A stretch of DNA of 64,000 bases from Lineus longissimus. Its lineage: Eukaryota > Nemertea > Pilidiophora > Heteronemertea > Lineidae. A program made the translations under genes and the position numbers. Where the stretch lies: NCBI RefSeq assembly GCF_910592395.1, contig NC_088308.1:14399001-14463000 (forward strand), read 5' to 3'. A model generated the notes under the pieces. That model was not told where the DNA came from, made no database searches, and saw only the letters and a list, made by a program, of their open reading frames with translations. Within the stretch, counting starts at the first letter, position 1, and the number at the start of each line of letters is the position of its first letter. This document shows positions 21,895-30,684 of this stretch, piece by piece.

Positions 21895-23721
21895 TTGAGC
21901 ATGAATAAATATACTGGGGATGCTAAACCTTTCAAGCAGGCTCCCAGAAAAGTTCCTATGGCCTTTGCCGGAGAGGAGTTGAAGTCGCTGAAAAAGATGC
22001 TGAACCAAGGCATTGTGAGGGAGTCGACCTCCCCGTGGGCCTCTGGGGTCGTCTTAGTTCGAAAACGTGATGGTGGCGTCCGCCATTGTGTTGACTATCG
22101 GATGCTCAACAAATTGACAACTAACATTCCAGCGACACCCCTCCCCAGATGTGACACCCTGATTGATAAACTGTCTGGGTCAGTGTACTTTAGTGCCCTT
22201 GACGTCACGTCGGCCTACCACAATGTCCCCATTAGGGAGCAAGATATCCCAAAAACTGCTTTTGCCACAACTCATGGACTTTTTGAATACCTGACTATGC
22301 CGATGGGGCTACCAGCAGGCTCCCCGATGACCTTCCAGCGGCTAATTGAGCTGGCCATGAAAGGGTTAGTGCCAGAGGGGGTATGCGCCCTCTATCTTGA
22401 CGACATCATCACTTTCTCAGTGGATTTTGAATCACATATCGTGAAGCTACGAAAGGTTTTTACCCGTATCCGTGATGCCGGTTTTAAACTAAAGCCCTCA
22501 AAGTGCCACCTCCTGCAACTCGAAGTCAATTTCTTGGGTCACACGGTATCTAAAGATGGGGTCAAACCCAATGCGCAGAAATTGAAAGATTGGCCCGTTC
22601 CACGAAATGTCACTGATGTCCGAGGGATCATAGGCCTGGGTTCATATTATAGAAGGTTCATCAAGGACTTTTCATCCCTGATGCATCCCCTCATCCAACT
22701 GACCAAGAAGGGGGTCTCCTTTCACTGGAGTGGAGAATGTGAGGCGGCATTCAAAGTACTGCTTGAAAAACTTACAGGCCCGGAAGCCATGGCTTTCCCT
22801 AGGCCTGAGGACACCTTCATACTAGACACTGATGCCTGTGATGTGGGAATAGGGGCAGTACTGTCCCAGGTACAGGACGGGCGGGAGCGGGTGATTGCCT
22901 ATGCCAGTGCAACCCTAAATAAGGCACAGAGATATTATTGTGTCACAGACAGGGAACTATTGGCCGTGAAACACTTTATTGAGTATTTCTGCCAGTATCT
23001 CCTGGGGAAGCCCTTCATCTGCCGCGTGGACCACATGGCATTAAAGTGGCTCTTTTCCCTCAAGGACCCCAAGGGCCGCGTTGCACGGTGGATCGAGATC
23101 TTGTCAGCTTACCAATTTACCCTGGAATGGAGACCAGGCAAAAAGCACCAAAATGCTGACAGCATGAGCCGCTGTCCCAACCCGATGGACTGCGCCTGCC
23201 CTACCAATGGCGAGGACATCCCCTGTGGGTTATGTGCCAAATGTGACAAGAAATCGGCTGACATGCAAAGTACCATGTATCCTGGCACTCAGCCAGTGCG
23301 GCGAATAACGCGTGCCAGGAACAGGCCTAATGCTCAGGCCCAGCCTAGCTGGGCGCTGCCCTATGCCCCACCGGACCTAAGACGTCATCAGGCCAAGGAC
23401 CCAGACATAGGCCAAATTCTAAGTTGGTTCGAAACAGGCACACGGCCATTTGGGGCGGTTGTATGTGAAGCCAGCCAAGCCACCAGACATTATTGGAACT
23501 GTTGGGACAGCCTTACCCTCACTGACGGCATTCTGTTCAGAAAATTCAGCAGGAAAGACGGGACGGATCACCACGAACAATTCCTTGTTCCCAGAGTCTT
23601 GAGGTCAGAAGTCCTACGAGAGATGCATGATTCTCCATTGGCTGGCCACCTGGGAAAGAAGAAATGCCGTGAGAAAACATTGCAGCGATTCTACTGGTAT
23701 GGGGTGCAAAATAGATGTTAA
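21895..23721 (+). CDS. pol: Reverse transcriptase and RNase H, into integrase N-terminus
   Basis: 608 open codons. RT blocks include 'GGVRHCVDYRMLN', 'VYFSALDVTSAYHNV', 'MPMGLPAGSPMTFQRLI' and the catalytic 'CALYLDDIITFS' (YxDD). The RNase H domain follows with 'FILDTDACDVGIGAVLSQ', 'TDRELLAVKHFIEYF' and 'CRVDHMALKWL', then 'WRPGKKHQNADSMSRC'. After a Cys-rich spacer the integrase zinc-binding domain begins (H-x-H in 'MHDSPLAGHLGKKKC'). A one-base break at about 21900 separates this frame from the upstream region, and another at about 23705 ends it. Confidence 0.95.
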   Translation: MSMNKYTGDAKPFKQAPRKVPMAFAGEELKSLKKMLNQGIVRESTSPWASGVVLVRKRDGGVRHCVDYRMLNKLTTNIPATPLPRCDTLIDKLSGSVYFSALDVTSAYHNVPIREQDIPKTAFATTHGLFEYLTMPMGLPAGSPMTFQRLIELAMKGLVPEGVCALYLDDIITFSVDFESHIVKLRKVFTRIRDAGFKLKPSKCHLLQLEVNFLGHTVSKDGVKPNAQKLKDWPVPRNVTDVRGIIGLGSYYRRFIKDFSSLMHPLIQLTKKGVSFHWSGECEAAFKVLLEKLTGPEAMAFPRPEDTFILDTDACDVGIGAVLSQVQDGRERVIAYASATLNKAQRYYCVTDRELLAVKHFIEYFCQYLLGKPFICRVDHMALKWLFSLKDPKGRVARWIEILSAYQFTLEWRPGKKHQNADSMSRCPNPMDCACPTNGEDIPCGLCAKCDKKSADMQSTMYPGTQPVRRITRARNRPNAQAQPSWALPYAPPDLRRHQAKDPDIGQILSWFETGTRPFGAVVCEASQATRHYWNCWDSLTLTDGILFRKFSRKDGTDHHEQFLVPRVLRSEVLREMHDSPLAGHLGKKKCREKTLQRFYWYGVQNRC

Positions 23722-24714
23722 CCTGTGGGTGTCCCGATGTGATCTCTGTGCACAGATCAAGAAGCCCCCAAAACCCCAGAGAGCCCCGATGGGAAAGATG
23801 ACTGCAGGGGGGGTATAGACAGATTGTCGACCGATGTACTTGGACCCCTCCCCACCTCAGCGCGTGGGAATAAATTCATACACGTCATTACTGATTCTTT
23901 CAGTAAGTGGGCGGAAGTATTTGCCACGCCAGACCAGACTGCCACCACCACGGCCAACCTCATTCTCAACGAGGTGATCGCCAGGTTTGGAACACCAATT
24001 GACATCCACTCAGATCAGGGTCGAAACTATGAGAGCAACATCTTCAAAGAGTTGTGTAGGTTGCTTGAGATCAGGAAGACAAGGGCGTCTCCTGCAAACC
24101 CCCGCTGTAACGGGCAATGTGAACGTTTCAACAAGACCCTGATCCGGATGATCAAGGCCTATCTGAAGGGTCAGCAAGACCAATGGGATGTTAACTTAGG
24201 ATGTCTGGCTGCTGCCTACCGAGCCACTCCAAATGAGTCGACGAAGTTAACTCCAAACCTGCTCATGTTAGGCCGTGAGGTTCGACTACCGGCAGAGGTG
24301 ATGTTCCCGTACAGACCTGGCATCGAGGATGATGAGATAACGTCTTATGGCGAGTATGTGGACAAGTTGCGTGACACGATGGTCCATGCCCATGATGTCG
24401 CCCGGGAAAATTTGAAGGCCGCGGCTGAAAGACACAAGCAGAATCATGATGGCAAGGTCGTCTTTAACAAGTATAAAGTTGGGGATGGCGTCTGGTACCT
24501 CACAGATATAAGTCAGCTGGAGATAGCCCCAAAACTAAGGAAGGCATTTCAAGGCCCATATCTAATCATCAAAAAGGTGAACGACCTTGACTACGTTCTC
24601 CAGATGGATAAGCGGGGAAAGACCAAACTGGTCCACCACAACAAGTTGAAACCATATGAGGGCCAGAGTCCGCCGTTGTGGTTTAGGAGCGTCAGGCGGA
24701 AGTTGCCTGAATGA
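23706..24714 (+). CDS. Integrase catalytic core and C-terminal domain
   Basis: The second half of the HHCC zinc domain ('SRCDLCAQI') lies at 23730-23760 in one frame, then a G7 run near 23810 breaks the frame and the catalytic core continues from 23824. The DDE residues are present: Asp in 'STDVLGPLP', Asp in 'IHSDQGRNYES' and Glu in 'CNGQCERFNKTL'. The C-terminal GPY/F module 'FQGPYLIIKKVNDLDYVL' with 'HHNKLKPYEG' ends the domain, before the TGA at 24712-24714. The enzyme inserts the cDNA; the CATG duplication is its footprint. Confidence 0.92.
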
Positions 24715-25269
24715 TGTCATACGCTGTCATGTATAGAACATGTACACCACTGGTATACATGCAGTAATTGTCCTGTTTTGAATGCTGTACTAGTAGCCCT
24801 TTCTATCGATGTTTTTGGCTGACAGTACTTGGAACTACTAGTACTACTATATCCACTGTAACCACAGTCATGTTGATGTCACTTATCATGCATATATATA
24901 AATCTGTATTTTGGGGTTGACCAGGCCCCCCCTCTGTGTTGAGTTTTCGTATATTATTGATGTGCTGGCTGATGCTGCTGCCATCCATGGTAGATTGATG
25001 TGAGGGTATGCCACGCCCAGGATGTCTTCATGGCCAACTGGGTCACTGGTATAGCCCAGGGTGGTGTTCCAGTCAGCTGGAAGGGAAAATAGAAGACTTA
25101 TTACAACTCAGGAACTGCACGATGGTTGTTCCTCATTGACTATTCATACTGATGTCGAGTCGTGGTCAACTTGTGGCCGATACTCTAAACACAGGGTGTG
25201 TACTTTAGCGAATATGACATTCCGCTCCGAGGGTGCATGGCTGACGCATGATGTGTTTCACCTATGTAA
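24715..25269 (+). other. Spacer between integrase and ORF3
   Basis: About 550 bp without a gene, containing short inverted AT-rich patches. It may carry the splice acceptor or start signals for the downstream ORF. Nothing specific was recognised. Confidence 0.4.
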
Positions 25270-25980
25270 ATGATGAATATGTCCGGAGATATGCTTACGC
25301 TTCACTTCTCTCGCTTCCAGATGGACGCACTCGCTTTTGACCTGGAATTGGATGCCTTCTTATATGACGACTACCAGCCAGAAGGCCAAGAGATCCTCGA
25401 TTGTCTCCTTTCCTCACCGAAGACAGGCCCGACCGAGCAAGTTCCGCGGGCAGCCACCCCACCACCCGCCAACCCAGCTCCGTCTCACCTGTCACAAGGG
25501 GCGGCGATTGATGAGGCGACTTTTCCACCCACTCCCCAGCAACTAGAGGTGCTGGATGCCATCTTCCGGCTAAGCACCCAGGTAGAGGGCATTCAGGCCA
25601 TGCTCCAAGACGTGCTGGCTAGAGTTGACCCTCCAAAACAGGCGGAAGCCAAGAATGTCAGTGTTAGGAATGAGCAAGACACCCCTGCCTCACTTTCATC
25701 ACCAACGGTCCAGCAGGAAGTTGTCATGGCAGGACCAGAGCCGACCCTGCCACCAAAGAAGCGGGCGCGCCAACACTCCCCAGTAATGCCGCCCCCAGCT
25801 GAGCCACCACTACCCCGCAGTCAGAGACACCAGCGACAACACGTCAGGAGTACCATTCGAGTTGCCCACTCGACTGGCCACTTGGCAAGGGGGAGACTCC
25901 CGGAGGTTAGCCCCGCTGTGGAGGGATATCACGATAGGATGCGTAATATCCGCAAGCACCTCAACTCCCAGCGCCGTTAA
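25270..25980 (+). CDS. ORF3 of the Gypsy element, unknown function (env position)
   Basis: An uninterrupted 236-codon frame placed after integrase and before the polypurine tract. It has an acidic N-terminus (LAFDLELDAFLYDDYQPEGQ), Pro-rich linkers, an amphipathic helix 'LEVLDAIFRLSTQVEGIQAM' at about residues 94-118 likely to form a coiled coil, a bipartite-looking basic patch 'PPKKRARQ' and a basic tail with 'RSQRHQRQHVRS'. There is no signal peptide, transmembrane segment or furin site, so it is not an envelope protein. Unlike gag and pol it has no stop. Possible roles are nuclear import, antisilencing or chromatin tethering, but none is shown by the sequence. Confidence 0.7.
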   Translation: MMNMSGDMLTLHFSRFQMDALAFDLELDAFLYDDYQPEGQEILDCLLSSPKTGPTEQVPRAATPPPANPAPSHLSQGAAIDEATFPPTPQQLEVLDAIFRLSTQVEGIQAMLQDVLARVDPPKQAEAKNVSVRNEQDTPASLSSPTVQQEVVMAGPEPTLPPKKRARQHSPVMPPPAEPPLPRSQRHQRQHVRSTIRVAHSTGHLARGRLPEVSPAVEGYHDRMRNIRKHLNSQRR

Positions 25981-26420
25981 TCCCCTCCCCCTTTGTCACC
26001 CGGATTACCCAGTCGATGTTGTAAAGATATATCATGTTGATCAGTTCCTGTCATATCATTTCTTTTACCATGTTCTAGATGTACATATCATATTTTTTCT
26101 GGTCGCCATGTAGTTCAGTAGTTTGTTTAGTTAGTTGATTTAGATTGAATTTAAACCTGGAGTTTCTGATCCTGGTGCTATACAAGGGTGCTAAACAGAT
26201 GAGTGGTGTTAGCTGTGGTTCTAACATTGTGATTGTTAATGGTTCCGTTCGTATATTTGTTTCTTGCCAGGGCGTTGTTTTACTCGACATTCCCATCCAC
26301 ATTCACTGTCCCTTTATATTATTATTGTATTGTATCAATGTATGGTAGTGTACATTCGTCATACCACACACATTTTATATTGAATTATTATATTAAGTCC
26401 GCCGAGGACGGCTGTGTTTT

Positions 26421-26434
26421 AAAGAGGGGGATAG
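26421..26434 (+). promoter_or_regulatory. Polypurine tract
   Basis: AAAGAGGGGGATAG immediately precedes the 3' LTR start TGAAACGG, the place where plus-strand DNA synthesis is primed. 25981-26420 between ORF3 and this tract holds no gene. Confidence 0.8.
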
Positions 26435-29400
26435 TGAAACGGTCACCAAAATTACCTTCTCATTTTTGTAACCTTTTATGTAAACCTAGTTCCAGGCACA
26501 ACGGTTCATTTCGTTTATTTTCGGACAAATTGTTAACAACTCTTTCTATCAATTTCCTGGATGCGTCGCCATTTTATCGGTCATGTGACCTGGACGGCGG
26601 CCATCACTGTTTACAATTTTCTCGTATTTTTATTGGTTCTTCCTATCACGTGAGTGGCCGAGGAATGCCGAATGACCTCCTTTCCTACAGCACCGCTAAA
26701 GTCAAAATTACATTGTTACCTCTCTCACGAAAACTTCTTTTAACTTGCAAATTTGGAACTTATCTCGATTAATCGTAAGCTTATTTAATCAATCTTTAGC
26801 ATGTGCGTCAAACTACGGTGTTTTAAGTTATATTCAGTGCGATCTCTGCCAGGAAACGAAGGCTTTTGTATCGGGTTGCTTGGTGATCTTTTCATATTTT
26901 AATTGGGGGTGTCTTTGTGTGCGCAGTGCATTGTGGATCGGAATGTCAGTTGAATTATCATGTGGTCACGTGGACTTCGGGTATTTAATGGGATAGCGTG
27001 GGTTTCCGAGCAGACCGGCTCAGATGCGATTAGACGCAGACTATTTTCTCCTCTTGCTAAGAGTCGAGCATTGGTACGTTTTTTTTTTCTGCTCCTTTCT
27101 TCAGGAGTTGAGGGTGCCCTTTTTATTCCTCTGTCTGTGGAGTATGGCAAGCCAAAGCGGAATTTATTCAAGACTTTAGAATTACCATTCAAGAAGTTAA
27201 ATATAAGTTCAATAAGGAAATATATGTTCAAGACTAAAATATGTTCAACCTTGAATCAAATGTTTTCAACCTTGAATAAAATATGTTCAACCTTGAACAA
27301 AATATATTCAACCTTGAACAAAATGTATTCAAGACTCACGTGACCATATTCAAGACGCACGTGACCACAAAATTGATGACGTAGTTGCTCATGTTTTGAT
27401 GCTTTACGGACTTTCCCGAACCCGCGTCCGGACTTTCCCGAACCCATGGTACTTGTGTTGCGTTTCGGAGCTCGAATTGTTCGCACGAGGTTTTGACACA
27501 TGGTTGTACATGTACCTAGCCGCCTACACCTGACATGTACTGTAATCCTACACATCATGACATGGATGCCGAGTGAATGTCAGAGTCGATACATGTTTCA
27601 CAGACATATCAGGCAAATTATAGGTTCAAAATGCGCAATGCCTCTCACCTTTCATTCTTAAGGCCGACACCACTGTATCGGATTCTCGTTGTCTTTTGAC
27701 ATGTTTGAGTGTTTAGGCTATACAGGCAATCAATCATGTCGTGAAACAGAACGCATCAGAAGTACCACAGATTCTACGCTCTACGTCATCAATTTTGTGG
27801 TCACGTGCGTCTTGAATATATTTTGTTCAAGGTTGAATATATTTTGTTCAAGGTTGGACATATTATATTCAAGGTTGAACATATTTTATTCAAGGTTGAA
27901 CATATTTTATTCAAGGTTGAAAACATTTGATTCAAGGTTGAACATATTTTAGTCTTGAACATATATTTCCTTCTTGAACTTATATTTAACTTCTTGAATG
28001 GTAATTCTAAAGTCTTGAATAAATTCCGCTTTGGCTTGCCATAGTGGAGAGGCCAGTGACTTGCTCAAGTCTCTGACTGATACAATTACCTTCTCATTTT
28101 TGTAACCTTTTATGTAAACCTAGTTCCAGGCACAACGGTTCATTTCGTTTATTTTCGGACAAATTGTTAACAACTCTTTCTATCAATTTCCTGGATGCGT
28201 CGCCATTTTATCGGTCATGTGACCTGGACGGCGGCCATCACTGTTTACAATTTTCTCGTATTTTTATTGGTTCTTCCTATCACGTGAGTGGCTGAGGAAT
28301 GCCGAATGACCTCCTTTCCTACAGCACCGCTAAAGTCAAAATTACATTGTTACCTCTCTCACGAAAACTTCTTTTAACTTGCAAATTTGGAACTTATCTC
28401 GATTAATCGTAAGCTTATTTAATCACTCTTTAGCATGTGCCTCGAACTACGGTGTTTTAAGTTATATTCAGTGCGATCTCTGCCAGGAAACGAAGGCTTT
28501 TGTATCGGGTTGCTTGGTGATCTTTTCATATTTTAATTGGGGGTGTCTTTGTGTGCGCAGTGCATTGTGGATCGGAATGTCAGTTGAATTATCATGTGGT
28601 CACGTGGACTTCGGGTATTTAATGGAATAGCGTGGGTTTCCGAGCAGACCGGCTCAGATGCGATTAGACGCAGACTATTTTCTCCTCTTGCTAAGAGTCG
28701 AGCATTGGTACGTTTTTTTTATCTCCTCCTTTCTTCAGGAGTTGAGGGTGCCCTTTTTATTCCTATGTCTGTGGAGAGGCCAGTGACTTGCTCAAGTCTC
28801 TGACTGATACAAATTCTTTTTTTTCTGCATACCCCTCGTGCTGCTGGTGGATCACTGGGGCCTTGCGGTCACTGCAGACCATTTCGAAATCGCTAGACCT
28901 CCCGATATGCGTGTTGAGCTCGCGTAATTTTCTTTGGACCAGTTTTTTTGCTTCTGGCGAGCTCACCAGGTTGGACTGGTAAACCGGCCCAGAATCTCTT
29001 GTATCGGGTAACTTCAATTGCGGGAATCTTTCTGTTTTGCTGGGGCAAAACTTGTATACACCTGGAATCGAGGTGTCGGTTGATTCTTCTTGGAATAGTT
29101 TTATTCCAAGAGGTTTTTTTTTTGAATACTTTTCCATGCCGGTCTCCTGAGGATTAACCCCTTGCCATTCTGCCTTGATTTGCAACAGTTGCTAACTGTT
29201 GCCCTGACGACATATATCTGAAGTTATTGTATGCCACGGATGAGTGGTCTGTCTCCCTGATGTTTTATGAGGGACCATTTATGTGCGATTGTGTTGACTA
29301 TTGTGATGTACCTGTATATATTAATGTTGTAACCGGGTGTGGGTGGGGTGATTATTGAGGATAAATGCCGTATATTTTAACTGTTGGCCTGGACTTTATT

Positions 29401-29545
29401 TAATTGGATTACCCGCCTGATGTCAGTGTATATCAGGGGGCGTCATTTTGGCCGAGATAATTTATGACAAGGAGGATCAGTAAGTTTGGCCAGAGGCTCT
29501 GACCTGGAGGTCACCACTTGCACTTTTAGCCCCGAGGTTGTGACA
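26435..29545 (+). repeat. 3' LTR, internally duplicated and interrupted
   Basis: Three parts can be seen. 26435-27142 is LTR sequence, interrupted by a MITE (27143-28043). 28044-28085 continues the LTR for about 40 bp after the MITE. At 28086 the sequence jumps back to 'attaccttctcatttttgta', near the LTR beginning, and then runs to the LTR end at 29545. The 5' half of the LTR is therefore present twice in tandem, with only a few bases of overlap (tacaa/aatta) at the junction. The end TTGTGACA is identical to the 5' LTR. Confidence 0.9.
27143..28043. mobile_element. 901-bp MITE with long terminal inverted repeats and 6-bp target duplication
   Basis: Begins TATGGCAAGCCAAAGCGG and ends with the inverse complement. 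Inverted arms run about 240 bp each and consist largely of 20-21-bp units built on TTCAACCTTGAA, itself nearly palindromic, with two CACGTG boxes near the inner edge of each arm. GTGGAG flanks it at 27137-27142 and 28044-28049, and the uninterrupted 'tctgtggagaggccagtg' site is present in the other LTR copies (about 17967 and 28769). No transposase is encoded. The superfamily is not established; a 6-bp duplication is unusual. Confidence 0.9.
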
Positions 29546-29549
29546 CATG

Positions 29550-29749
29550 ACAGAGTCACGGAGTGCTGCATCCGCCAAAACACGGAGGCCACCAGCATTT
29601 CGGATGTGGCTTCCATCTAGCCCAACTCCAAGGTCATCTGCGTCCCCTTCCTCCAGTTCAAGGTTGCTACCCTCCGTAAATTCTGATTCTGCAAAGTCTC
29701 CATCATTTATAAATTCCAAAACTTTGTCGACACCAAAACGATATCCCAT
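29550..29749 (-). pseudogene. Acidic N-terminal exon, piggyBac-like (fragment)
   Basis: The frame starts MGYRFGVDKVLEFINDGDFA at 29749 and runs through an acidic segment (LELEEGDADDLG) into the LTR element's target site. Across the empty site the frame continues for about 13 codons on the left flank (from 17266 downward), where GAG/GTGAAT could be a splice donor. The start followed by an acidic stretch resembles the N-terminus of piggyBac-type transposases. A GGGCGGT/ACCGCCC hairpin (29979-30003) and TTAA at 30016-30019 lie upstream, as expected for a piggyBac end. No downstream catalytic exon was found to the left of 17270. Confidence 0.4.
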
Positions 29750-30015
29750 AATAAATCAATTATTAACGAAAAATGACAGAAAGAAAATCACAAAACAAAC
29801 ATAAAATGCGAAATGGAAAGTGTTCAATAAGCGTATACTTTTCTAGCAGACGATAGAATGCGATACCTAGCGGAATTTTCGTACACCAAAAGATCCGGTC
29901 GTCTGCTGACTTCAGAACGCCGCAGGAAGTTTGAAATGCTTAAAAGGGGTGAAAAAAGGCATTTTTCGGGGGTTTAAAAGGGCGGTTGCTGGCGACCGCC
30001 CTGTCCTTCAGAGAG

Positions 30016-30301
30016 TTAATTGTGACAACCATGTTCTTCATGGCAATCCTGTACCAAAGTACATGATTTCTATCAAATTGGAAGATGATACAGCACAAGG
30101 TCATGGTTAATGCAGTTCGACCAACATGCCACAGCAATACTCAAAATGCCAGCACCAGAGTTCAGTCGACTCTCATATGAAGACCAGCGATTCAAGCTCA
30201 TAATGTTGCAGGGCAAAACAGTTGATGCAACAAATCTGAAGACCATTGGTGAACACACCAACTACACTTTCAGGAAGGTTCACAACTGGTATAAAATTTA
30301 A
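30016..30301 (+). pseudogene. RPA1 C-terminal OB-fold (DBD-C-like) fragment
   Basis: The frame starts near 'NCDNHVLHGNPVPKYMISIK' and, after a one-base break near 30103, continues 'QFDQHATAILKMPAPEFSRL' to a TAA at 30299-30301. Order and spacing resemble the last DNA-binding domain of RPA1 (zinc-site Cys, K-Y-x-M-I-S-hydrophobic strand, then a W/F-x-x-F-x-x-x-A-x-x-I-L helix). Some Helitrons encode RPA-like proteins, and a Helitron starts less than 400 bp downstream on the same strand, so this may be its remnant. 30302-30684 holds nothing recognised. Confidence 0.55.
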
Positions 30302-30684
30302 GGCCCTCAAACTTAATAATCCTCATCATCACTAAAAAATATTTGAAATTGCAAAACTAAGCTTATAGCCAGCATTAACTTTTAAATCTGTTTGTTGCTG
30401 ATGCACTGCCTGAACTAACAACATAACACCAAGTTGGGATTATAATACAACCAATCTGGTGATAGAAAGACACTTAAACCCCAGGATAAAACTAAATCTA
30501 TGAGTTGAAACTAACACTCTTAACAGATAACATTTCCGGTTCTGTCATAAGTGTTCCATTAGTATCAGTGCCAGTGCTAAAAGAAAACATAGTATTAATT
30601 TTAATCTGATAGAACGATTAACAGCCACAAATTCACACAACTTCATAATCACCCATGTATAAATTTATATATGTCATTTTCCAG

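Larger units (their letters stand above)
17271..29545 (+). mobile_element. Gypsy/Ty3 LTR retrotransposon, near complete, with nested MITE
   Basis: The element begins TGAAACGGTC and ends GGTTGTGACA (TG...CA), and is flanked by CATG at 17267-17270 and 29546-29549. It has a 1,476-bp 5' LTR, a primer-binding site, gag, protease, reverse transcriptase, RNase H and integrase in Gypsy order, a third ORF, a polypurine tract and a rearranged 3' LTR. Several stops and frameshifts (listed with the genes) mean this copy is unlikely to move by itself. RT-RNase H is open for 608 codons and all integrase catalytic residues are kept, so it is not old. Confidence 0.92.
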
